From positions 1 to 5,662 of the forward strand of contig JAFGPU010000310.1 in NCBI GenBank assembly GCA_016936035.1: a DNA stretch of 5,662 bases. The letters run 5' to 3'. The notes beneath the pieces are model-generated. The model made no database searches. It was given only the letters and a program-made list of their open reading frames with translations, and was not told the origin of the DNA. The DNA comes from Acidimicrobiales bacterium. GTDB lineage: Bacteria > Actinomycetota > Acidimicrobiia > Acidimicrobiales > VFJN01. The position numbers and the translations under genes are program-made. Below are positions 1 through 5,662 of this stretch, piece by piece (within the stretch, counting starts at the first letter, position 1; every line of letters begins with the position of its first letter).

Positions 1-67
1 AGTAGAGCAGCGGGCCCTTGTCCTCCGGGCAGGCGAGGATCTCGAGGAGCTGGGGATCGAGTGCCAT
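1..67 (-). CDS. Trm112-like (UPF0434/YcaR-type) protein, N-terminal 22 codons only
   Basis: Only the start of this gene is inside the window; it runs off the left edge. Translation from the ATG at 67-65 gives an N terminus ending in LLEILACPEDKGPLLY, the hallmark opening of the small (about 60-70 residue) Trm112/UPF0434 family. In eukaryotes and archaea Trm112 is a zinc-binding partner that activates several methyltransferases; the role of most bacterial members is not settled. The family's first zinc-type Cys is present (Cys13), but the CPxC position that would hold the second is Asp16, so classical zinc binding at this site is doubtful; some bacterial UPF0434 proteins share this loss. The start is 2 nt after the manB stop and has a Shine-Dalgarno-like AAGGG 6 nt upstream, so it is probably co-transcribed and translationally coupled with manB. 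The manB/Trm112-like pair is a recurring arrangement in actinobacteria. Confidence 0.85.
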   Translation of the reverse strand, partial: MALDPQLLEILACPEDKGPLLY

Positions 68-69
68 GG

Positions 70-1434
70 TCAACCCTTGTCGGTGATCAGGGCTCGCACC
101 TCGGCCACGTGCGCGTCGCACGCCTCGCGGGTGGGAGCCTCGAGGTTCAGCCGCAGCAGCGGCTCGGTGTTGGACGGCCGGAGGTTGAACCACCAGTCGC
201 CGTTGTCGACGGTGAGCCCGTCGACGCGGTCCTGTTCGGCGTCGGCGTACGCGGCGGCCACCCGTTCGATGACGCCGGCCGCGTCGTCGACGGTCGTGTT
301 GATCTCGCCCGATGCCGCGTAGCGGTCGAACGGCTTGCGCAGCGCGGACAGCGGCACCCCCGCCTTGCTGATCTGCTCGAGCACGACCAGGGCGGCGATG
401 CTGCCGGAGTCGGCCCGGTAGTTGTCACGGAAGTAGTAGTGCGCCGAGTGCTCGCCGCCGAAGGCGGCGCCCGTCTCGGCCATGACGGCCTTGATGAACG
501 AGTGACCGACGCGCGTGCGCACCGGCGTGCCCCCGTTCTCGGCGATGACCTCGGGTACCGCCTTCGAGCAGATCAGGTTGTACAGGATCGTCGAGCCCGG
601 CTCCTTCTCGAGGATGCCCTTGGCGACGATGGCGGTGGTGGTCGAGCCCGACAGCGGCTCGCCCTGGTCGTCGACGAGGAACACCCGGTCCGCGTCGCCG
701 TCGAAGGCCAGCCCGACGTCGGCCCCGGTGGCGCGCACGCGGGACTGGAGGTCGCGCAGGTTCTCGGGCTGGATGGGATCGGCCGGATGGTTCGGGAACG
801 TGCCGTCGAGCTCGCCGTACATGACCTCGAGGTCGAACGGAAGCGTCTCGAACACGCGTGGCACCACCAGGCCCCCCATGCCGTTGGCGGTGTCGGCCAC
901 GACCCGCAGCGGGGCCAGGGCACCGGTGTCGACGAAGCTGCGGACGTGCTCGGCGAACTCCTCGAGCATGTCGAGCGACTCGACGCGACCCGGCGTGGTC
1001 GGCGGGGTGTCGACGCCGATGCGGGCGAGGTGCTTGATCTCGCCGAGGCCCGTGTCCTCGCCGATCGGCTTGGCGCCCGACAGGCACATCTTGATGCCGT
1101 TGTACTGGGCGGGGTTGTGCGACGCGGTGAACATGGCGCCCGGTGCACCGTGCCGCCCGGAGGCGAAGTAGACGAGGTCGGTCGACGCCAAACCCAGGTC
1201 GACGACGTCGAGCCCCTGCCGCTGCACGCCCTCGGCGAAGGCCGACGCCAACTCGACGCCGCTGGGCCGCATGTCGCGGGCGACCAGCACCCGGTCGGCG
1301 CCCTCGGCCGTGGCGGCGAAGCGCGCGAACGCCGCACCGATGCGCCGGCACAGGTCGGCATCGATCTGGTCGGGGACGGTGCCCCGGACGTCGTAGGCCT
1401 TGAAGATCGAGTCGAGAGCGTCGAGATCCGCCAT
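70..1434 (-). CDS. manB: Phosphomannomutase/phosphoglucomutase (alpha-D-phosphohexomutase family)
   Basis: This cytoplasmic enzyme interconverts mannose-6-phosphate and mannose-1-phosphate, and usually the glucose pair as well, supplying GDP-mannose or other sugar-nucleotide synthesis. The 454-residue length is typical for a complete four-domain phosphohexomutase. All four signatures are visible: the phosphoserine loop TASHNP (catalytic Ser105), the Mg-binding loop DGDADR (245-250), the sugar-recognition loop GEHSAH (327-332), and the phosphate-binding loop RPSNTEP (419-425). The N terminus reads IFKAYDVRGTVP, as expected after a short leader, so the ATG at 1434-1432 is a good start. Only a weak AGG lies before it, about 11 nt away and overlapping the upstream stop. 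It begins 12 nt after the glycosyltransferase stop and ends 2 nt before the Trm112-like start, so it is an internal operon gene. Motifs do not separate mannose from glucose preference; the symbol follows the actinobacterial homologue with this neighbour. No broken motif was seen. Confidence 0.95.
   Translation of the reverse strand: MADLDALDSIFKAYDVRGTVPDQIDADLCRRIGAAFARFAATAEGADRVLVARDMRPSGVELASAFAEGVQRQGLDVVDLGLASTDLVYFASGRHGAPGAMFTASHNPAQYNGIKMCLSGAKPIGEDTGLGEIKHLARIGVDTPPTTPGRVESLDMLEEFAEHVRSFVDTGALAPLRVVADTANGMGGLVVPRVFETLPFDLEVMYGELDGTFPNHPADPIQPENLRDLQSRVRATGADVGLAFDGDADRVFLVDDQGEPLSGSTTTAIVAKGILEKEPGSTILYNLICSKAVPEVIAENGGTPVRTRVGHSFIKAVMAETGAAFGGEHSAHYYFRDNYRADSGSIAALVVLEQISKAGVPLSALRKPFDRYAASGEINTTVDDAAGVIERVAAAYADAEQDRVDGLTVDNGDWWFNLRPSNTEPLLRLNLEAPTREACDAHVAEVRALITDKG
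74..78 (-). promoter_or_regulatory. Ribosome binding site of the Trm112-like gene, inside the end of manB
   Basis: On the minus strand AAGGG lies 6 nt before the ATG at 67-65. It sits within the last sense codons of manB (Lys-Gly), just before its TGA, which suits coupled translation of the two genes. Confidence 0.55.
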
Positions 1435-1446
1435 GGATCGTCAAAC

Positions 1447-2685
1447 CTAGTCCGGGACCTGCCCCGGACCGGGCGTCGGGGGTCGCGCGTCCGCCCCGGC
1501 CGGCGCCGGCACGGCGTCGGCCGCCACCGGCGGGAGGTCGTCGTCGGCCTCGTAGGCCCCGGACGCCGACCGGTGCCTGATGCGCAGCAGGTCGACCACC
1601 AGGCGGCTCGCGTCGCGGAGCGCCGAGACCGTCGACCGGGACGAGTTCGTCACCTCGACGGGCACCTCGATCAGCGAGAGCTGGTGGCGTTCCACCAGGT
1701 GCAGGACCTCGATGTCGAACGCGAACCCCTCGACCCGGGTGCGCTCGAACACGAAGCGGGCCACGTCCGACCGGAACGCCTTCAGGCCGCTCTGGGTGTC
1801 GCGGTAGCTGCCGAGCAGCACGGCGTAGCCCAGCCAGTTGATGGCCCGGCTGCCCCACGCCCGGAGCGGTGAGGGGGCGACGATCGTGCGCGTCTCCGGG
1901 TGGCGGCGATCGCCGATCGCCATGTCCCACCCGTCCTCGACCGCGTCGAGCACACGCTGCACCTGATCAGGACCGTAGGCGAGGTCGGCGTCGGTGAAGG
2001 CGACGGTCCGTCCCCGGGCCGCCATGACACCGGCCCGGACCGCCGCGCCCTTGCCGTGGTTGCGCGGCTGCACGACCACCTGCGACGCACCCGCCGCGAG
2101 CGCGGCGTCGCCCGTCCCGTCGGAGGACCCGTCGTCGACGACGACGATCTCCAGGTCCCCCTCCCCCGTTGCGGGCGACAGGCCCTCGCGCAGCCGGCGC
2201 ACGGTGTCGCCGATCCGGTCCGCCTCGTCGTAGGCGGGAACCACGACCGACAGCCGGCACTCCCCTGGTGCCGGCGGCCGCGCCCAGCGCACGCGCCGCG
2301 CTCGGGTCAGCTCGCCGAGCAGCACCCACCGGTAGCCGGCGAGCCGCACCACGCCCGCGGCGACGAGGGCGACGACCTTGGCCTCGACCAGCGCCGTGGT
2401 GGACGAGAACTCGGTGCCCGCGTACAGGACCCGCAGGACGAGGACGTCCACCCCGGCCGCCATCAGCGCGACCCCGACGAACGCCGCGGGGACCTCGACC
2501 CACCGGACGTAGGGGTCGCTGCGGAAGGTCACGGCACGATGCAGCGCATAGGAGACGGCGCTGGCGACCGCGATGGCGGTGACGTCGGCCACCACCAGGA
2601 TCCAGCCCAGCCGCTGGCGGAGGACGACGAGGAGCGCGATGTCGACCAGGGTCGGCACCAGCGCGAGCACCGCCAGCCGCCGCAC
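1447..2685 (-). CDS. GtrA-like membrane domain fused to a family-2 glycosyltransferase (polyprenyl-phosphate sugar synthase type)
   Basis: This 412-residue protein has two parts. Residues 1 to about 130 form a GtrA-like domain with about four hydrophobic helices (roughly 4-22, 28-50, 63-88, 100-124) and the family-like stretch SYALHRAVTF at 45-54. Residues 144 to about 365 are a GT2 catalytic domain: LSVVVPAYDEADRI (145-158), the nucleotide-binding VVVDDGSSDGT (181-191), NHGKGAAVRAG (209-219), the metal-binding TDAD (231-234), GDRR (258-261), RDTQSGLKAF (295-304) and GFAFDIEVLHL (320-330). The last two resemble ALG5-type dolichyl-phosphate glucosyltransferases more than DPM1. The likely reaction is transfer of a sugar from a nucleotide sugar to polyprenyl phosphate at the cytoplasmic membrane face; which sugar is unknown. 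The tail after about 380 is Pro/Ala/Asp-rich and probably disordered. GtrA is thought to anchor such enzymes or help flip the product. The start is GTG at 2685-2683, but a CTG four codons upstream (2697-2695) fits the ribosome binding site better. Confidence 0.9.
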   Translation of the reverse strand: MRRLAVLALVPTLVDIALLVVLRQRLGWILVVADVTAIAVASAVSYALHRAVTFRSDPYVRWVEVPAAFVGVALMAAGVDVLVLRVLYAGTEFSSTTALVEAKVVALVAAGVVRLAGYRWVLLGELTRARRVRWARPPAPGECRLSVVVPAYDEADRIGDTVRRLREGLSPATGEGDLEIVVVDDGSSDGTGDAALAAGASQVVVQPRNHGKGAAVRAGVMAARGRTVAFTDADLAYGPDQVQRVLDAVEDGWDMAIGDRRHPETRTIVAPSPLRAWGSRAINWLGYAVLLGSYRDTQSGLKAFRSDVARFVFERTRVEGFAFDIEVLHLVERHQLSLIEVPVEVTNSSRSTVSALRDASRLVVDLLRIRHRSASGAYEADDDLPPVAADAVPAPAGADARPPTPGPGQVPD

Positions 2686-2693
2686 CCGACCGG

Positions 2694-5662
2694 TCAGGTC
2701 GATCCCTCCTGATCGCCCCCCGCCCCGTCCGGTCGGCGACCCCCGGGGCGGTGGCCGTCACCGTCGTCGCGGTCGACGTCGCTGCCGCCGTCGGGGCCGG
2801 ACTCGCCGGCGAACCGCGCGCGCGGTCGCCGGATCAGCAGCACCAGGCCGACCAGCCCCAGCGCGGTCAGTGCGTAGGACAGCCACTCGACGCCGGTGCG
2901 CCCGTACGTCAGCTCGACGTGGGTGTCGGTGGGGACCACCACCATGAAGTTGGGTGCCACCCGGTAGGGGCCATCCGCCCCGCTGGCCCGCCAGTTGGGG
3001 AAGTACGACATCTTCACCAGCACGGGCACTCCGACCTGGTCGACGTCGAACGAGATGCGCTCGTCGTCCATCTCGACGTCGGTGACCTCGACCGGTTCCA
3101 GCGGCACGGCCTCGGGCGTCGACCCCACCGACACGCGTGCCCACCCGTCGGGGCCGTCCGCCGCCAGCGGCACGTCCCACCGCTCGGGGTCGTCGAACCA
3201 GCGAAGCGCCGGCCCGCCGAACTTGCCGGACTCGTCGCGGGGCTCCTCCAGCCACGAGTGCTGGCTGTCGTCGATGCCCTCGACCACCGCGGGCTGGTTG
3301 TCGAGCGGCGAGACGACCTCGCTGTCGGCGACCTCGAAGATCACCCACGGCCCCGAGGTCGCCACCTCGGCGAGGTCGCTCTCGGTGCGGGCCTGCGTGA
3401 TGGCGTTGTCGGACGTGGCCATGTAGTAGCGCACGCCCATCATCTGCAGGTGGTCGACGCCCTTGGAGATGTCGAAGCCGCCGTAGGGCAGGTCTCGCTG
3501 GGCCGCGCTGGGCGCCGTCGACAGCTCGACCTGGGTGAGGAAGTGGAACGGGGTCGTGGCCGACGCCTCGAAGTAGAGGCCCTCCATCGAACCGATGCAG
3601 CCGTCGGTCCAGTGCGGCAGCAGCATCAGCGCCATGGGCGTGCCGTAGCGATCGAGCTCCTTCTCGTACTCCCAGAACGCCCGCCCGCAGCCCCGCTGCT
3701 CGCCGAGCTCGTCCATCCGCGAGACCACCTCGTAGTACTCGCGGTAGGAGTCCTTGCGCTCGTAGCCGCTGTAGTTCCACCGGGCCCAGGACGGCACGAA
3801 GCTGCCCGGTTGCGCCTGCACCTGCCACGGCGAGAACCGGGGCCACGCGTAGCCGTTCTCGATGGGCTCGCTGAACGGCAGCTGGCCCAACGGCACGCCG
3901 ACGAGCACCACCACGACGGCCAGCGTGCCGAGCGCCACGGGCACGCCCGCGTACACCGGGTCGCGCCGCCCGTTGCGGACGAGCTGCGCGACCGTGCGGA
4001 CGGTCTCGGACACCGCCAGGCCCGCCAGGAGCATGACGCTCAGGTAGTAGAAGGGCAGCAGGCGTCCGTTCCAGAGCCGGCCCTCGGGCGCCACCACGAA
4101 GGCGACCCCCACCCCCAGGCTGACGAGCAACAGGAAGATGCCGGCCCGCAACCGCAGCGCGACGCTGAGCGCCGCCCCGAAGACGGCGAACCCGAACACC
4201 CAGCGCAGGTCGACGTCGGGTGAGGCGTACGGCATCAGGTGCTGGCGCCACTCGTCGAAGCGCGACAGGGCCTCGTCGGGGTACGGCAGCTTCTCCCACC
4301 CCATGTCGTTGAGGTAGTCCCGACGCAGGTAGAAGGGGCCGACCCACCACATCGACAGCAGGCCCGCCACGACCATCGTGGGCGTGAGCCAGCGCACGCT
4401 GTCGGACAGCAGCCAGGAGCCGGCCAGCACGGCCACGACGCCGGCGCCCGCCACGGCCAGCCCGATGGTCTCGGCCGCCCCGTCGACCACGAGGTACGCG
4501 ACGAGACCGGCCAGCACCGTCCCCGCCCCGCCCAGCACGACGGGCACGCCGGCCTCGAACCGGTCGCGGGCCGCCCGGAAGCGGACCGCGACGGCCACGA
4601 CCGTGGCCCCCAGCGCCCAGAACGCCGGGATGAGGTGGCACACGCCGGTCAACGCCAGCAGCACCGCCGCCAGCGCCCGGTAGCGGCCTGTGTCGAGACC
4701 CTTGAGCACGACGCCGAGGTACAGCACCGCCAGGCTGAGCGAGATCGAGAACGCGAACTCGCCTGCCAGCGTCGACGCCGCGTTGCCGCCGTAGATCGTG
4801 TAGCCCCGGTAGAAGATGAACGGCAGCGACGCGACCGCCAGCACCGCCGGGGTGGGGAACCGGGTGCCCGCCAGCCGTCCGAAGGCGTAGCAGGCCAGCG
4901 GCAGGGTGGCGATGCCGCTGACCGACACCAGCTTGAACGCCACGCCGTAGGGCAGGCCCACGAGGGCGAAGGCGACCACGGCGACGGCGAGTGCGAGCGT
5001 GCGCACCCGGCGGTCGTGCCACCGCCGCACCGCCACGCCGGCGGCGGCCACCGCGACCCCCGCCGGGACCAGCGCCGCCCAGCCGTGGACGCCGACGTTC
5101 AGCAGGACGATCGCCAGCGAGGGGACGACCATGTAGAACTGGTAGGCGGGGAACCCGGCGTACCAGGCGCCGGTCCACCCGGCGACCTGACCGCTGGGCA
5201 GCAGGTGGTCGCGCAGGTAGGCGGGGCCCCACACGTGGGCACCCATGTCACCGCCGGCCGGCGTGGTGTCGGCCACCAGCAGGTGGGGCTGGAGGTGCCA
5301 CAGCGCGAACACCACGCACGCCGCGACCACGGCGACGTCGACGACGGTGCGCACGACGTGCCGCCGGGCGGCGACGGACTCGTCGTCGGCCTGGTCCTCG
5401 GGCAGATCGGCCCGGCCGTCGCCGTCGGACCACGGCCACGCCCCACCGACCACGGGAGCCCCCGGATCGCGGTCGTCCACCTCGACGTCGAGGTCGGTCG
5501 AGGTCGCCTCACGGTTCGGCCCGGGGTCGCCGTCACCGTTGCCCGTGCGATCGCCGGGACCGCCCGGACCGCCCGGACCGCCCGGACCGCCGGGATCGCC
5601 GGGATCGCCGGGATCGCCGGGATCGCCGGGATCGCCGGGATCGCCGGGCGATCGTGCTGCCG
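2694..5662 (-). CDS. Large polytopic membrane protein, probable GT-C-fold glycosyltransferase-like/YfhO-like, 5' end beyond the window
   Basis: Residue numbers count from the GTG at 5480-5478 (928 residues from there). After an acidic, Gly/Pro-rich N-terminal region comes a first membrane helix (about 45-63), then an extracytoplasmic loop with ADTTPAGGDMGAHVW; Asp71 and Asp78 are candidates for the acidic residue that GT-C enzymes carry here. About 15 further helices follow up to 530, with conserved-looking stretches GGNAASTLAGEFAFS (231-245) and RLWNGRLLPFYYL (468-480). Residues about 531-865 are a large extracytoplasmic domain ending in a beta-rich part (MSYFPNWRASG) like that of YfhO-type proteins. 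A final helix (about 866-883) and a Gly/Asp-rich cytoplasmic tail follow. The likely role is sugar transfer from a lipid carrier outside the membrane, supported by the neighbouring polyprenyl-phosphate sugar synthase and manB; substrate and product are unknown. The frame is open with coding-like codon use for 60 more codons to the window edge, and the GTG at 5480 has no ribosome binding site, so the true start is probably outside. A start at 5480, or one near the first helix, remains possible. Confidence 0.8.
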   Translation of the reverse strand, partial: AARSPGDPGDPGDPGDPGDPGDPGGPGGPGGPGGPGDRTGNGDGDPGPNREATSTDLDVEVDDRDPGAPVVGGAWPWSDGDGRADLPEDQADDESVAARRHVVRTVVDVAVVAACVVFALWHLQPHLLVADTTPAGGDMGAHVWGPAYLRDHLLPSGQVAGWTGAWYAGFPAYQFYMVVPSLAIVLLNVGVHGWAALVPAGVAVAAAGVAVRRWHDRRVRTLALAVAVVAFALVGLPYGVAFKLVSVSGIATLPLACYAFGRLAGTRFPTPAVLAVASLPFIFYRGYTIYGGNAASTLAGEFAFSISLSLAVLYLGVVLKGLDTGRYRALAAVLLALTGVCHLIPAFWALGATVVAVAVRFRAARDRFEAGVPVVLGGAGTVLAGLVAYLVVDGAAETIGLAVAGAGVVAVLAGSWLLSDSVRWLTPTMVVAGLLSMWWVGPFYLRRDYLNDMGWEKLPYPDEALSRFDEWRQHLMPYASPDVDLRWVFGFAVFGAALSVALRLRAGIFLLLVSLGVGVAFVVAPEGRLWNGRLLPFYYLSVMLLAGLAVSETVRTVAQLVRNGRRDPVYAGVPVALGTLAVVVVLVGVPLGQLPFSEPIENGYAWPRFSPWQVQAQPGSFVPSWARWNYSGYERKDSYREYYEVVSRMDELGEQRGCGRAFWEYEKELDRYGTPMALMLLPHWTDGCIGSMEGLYFEASATTPFHFLTQVELSTAPSAAQRDLPYGGFDISKGVDHLQMMGVRYYMATSDNAITQARTESDLAEVATSGPWVIFEVADSEVVSPLDNQPAVVEGIDDSQHSWLEEPRDESGKFGGPALRWFDDPERWDVPLAADGPDGWARVSVGSTPEAVPLEPVEVTDVEMDDERISFDVDQVGVPVLVKMSYFPNWRASGADGPYRVAPNFMVVVPTDTHVELTYGRTGVEWLSYALTALGLVGLVLLIRRPRARFAGESGPDGGSDVDRDDGDGHRPGGRRPDGAGGDQEGST
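2704..2710 (-). promoter_or_regulatory. Strong Shine-Dalgarno (AGGAGGG) before the GtrA-GT2 gene
   Basis: Minus-strand AGGAGGG lies within the last codons (Gln-Glu-Gly) of the upstream membrane-protein gene. Its AGGAGG core is 19 nt from the GTG at 2685, too far for efficient use, but 7 nt from an in-frame CTG at 2697-2695 that overlaps the upstream TGA as CTGA. This site therefore bears on which start codon is real. Confidence 0.6.
5549..5647. repeat. 9-bp tandem repeat, 11 copies, collagen-like in the minus-strand frame
   Basis: Reading the plus strand, the array is one GATCGCCGG, three GACCGCCCG, one GACCGCCGG and six GATCGCCGG, with no spacing and no indels. In the minus-strand frame of the membrane protein it encodes six Pro-Gly-Asp, four Pro-Gly-Gly and one Pro-Gly-Asp, that is, Gly at every third residue over 33 residues. 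The 9-bp unit keeps the frame whatever the copy number. The homogeneous block of six identical copies suggests recent expansion by slippage or unequal exchange. The plus strand also reads as Gly-Pro-Pro/Gly-Ser-Pro, so the coding strand must be argued from context. Confidence 0.9.

Noticed and set aside
1435..1446. Search for a promoter or terminator between the glycosyltransferase and manB
   Set aside because: The 12-nt gap is too short for either, and no hairpin followed by a T-run was seen at any junction in the window.
61..1872. Long plus-strand open frame (603 codons) opposite manB and the glycosyltransferase
   Set aside because: It is the antisense shadow of genes with intact motifs. 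Its translation is Arg/Val/Asp/His-rich with no recognisable domain and it crosses the manB/GT junction.
1906..1913. GCGATCGC palindrome (also at 5547-5554), as in cyanobacterial HIP1
   Set aside because: Only two copies were noticed, both inside GC-rich coding sequence, as expected by chance at this composition; nothing else points to a cyanobacterium.
425..1930. Minus-strand 501-codon frame spanning the manB/glycosyltransferase junction
   Set aside because: Overlaps both genes in a different register and is Arg/Gly/Pro-rich without motifs.
2751..4223. Plus-strand open frame of 490 codons opposite the membrane-protein gene
   Set aside because: His/Arg/Val-rich composition with no domain, antisense to a frame with clear helices; typical of GC-rich antisense shadows.
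2758..5232. Minus-strand 824-codon frame overlapping the membrane protein in another register
   Set aside because: Extremely Arg/Gly-rich with no hydrophobic helices or motifs; a frame-shifted shadow of the real gene.
5549..5647. Repeat array considered as a CRISPR array or iteron-type origin
   Set aside because: The units are 9 bp with no spacers, whereas CRISPR needs roughly 24-40 bp repeats with unique spacers. No AT-rich region or Rep gene supports an origin, and the unit length fits in-frame coding.

Overview
The window is very GC-rich DNA from what looks like an actinobacterium. The evidence is strong G/C at third codon positions, tightly packed genes, and the pair manB followed by a Trm112-like gene, which is familiar from actinobacterial genomes. 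I lean towards the class Acidimicrobiia or a relative, but that is inference from gene style and order, not from a marker gene. All genes lie on the minus strand, so transcription runs from the right edge to the left edge.

In order of transcription: (1) A large polytopic membrane protein (5662 down to 2694, probably incomplete at its N terminus) has the layout of a GT-C-fold/YfhO-like sugar transferase, with a big extracytoplasmic domain and disordered tails at both ends. Its reading frame stays open to the window edge through an 11-copy, 9-bp tandem repeat that encodes a collagen-like Pro-Gly-Asp/Pro-Gly-Gly tract. (2) A fusion protein (2685 to 1447) has an N-terminal GtrA-like four-helix membrane domain and a C-terminal family-2 glycosyltransferase of the dolichyl/polyprenyl-phosphate sugar synthase type. 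(3) A phosphomannomutase/phosphoglucomutase, ManB, is complete with all four signature motifs (1434 to 70). (4) The first 22 codons of a Trm112-like protein (67 to 1) run off the left edge.

The junctions are 8 nt (or a 4-nt CTGA overlap), 12 nt and 2 nt, with no terminator or promoter between genes, so this reads as one operon whose promoter lies outside the window. There is no gene-free stretch over 300 bases; the only stretch of doubtful coding status is 5481-5662.

Together the genes suggest a lipid-linked sugar route. ManB makes mannose-1-phosphate (or glucose-1-phosphate), the precursor of the nucleotide sugar. The GT2 domain would move the sugar to polyprenyl phosphate at the inner membrane face, with the GtrA domain anchoring it or helping translocation. 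The large GT-C-like protein could then use the lipid-linked sugar outside the membrane to decorate a glycan, lipid or protein. The first steps rest on clear motifs; the last step and the sugar identity are inference. The points most worth checking are the collagen-like repeat, the uncharacterised GT-C-like protein, the GtrA-first domain order, and a possible CTG start for the fusion gene.
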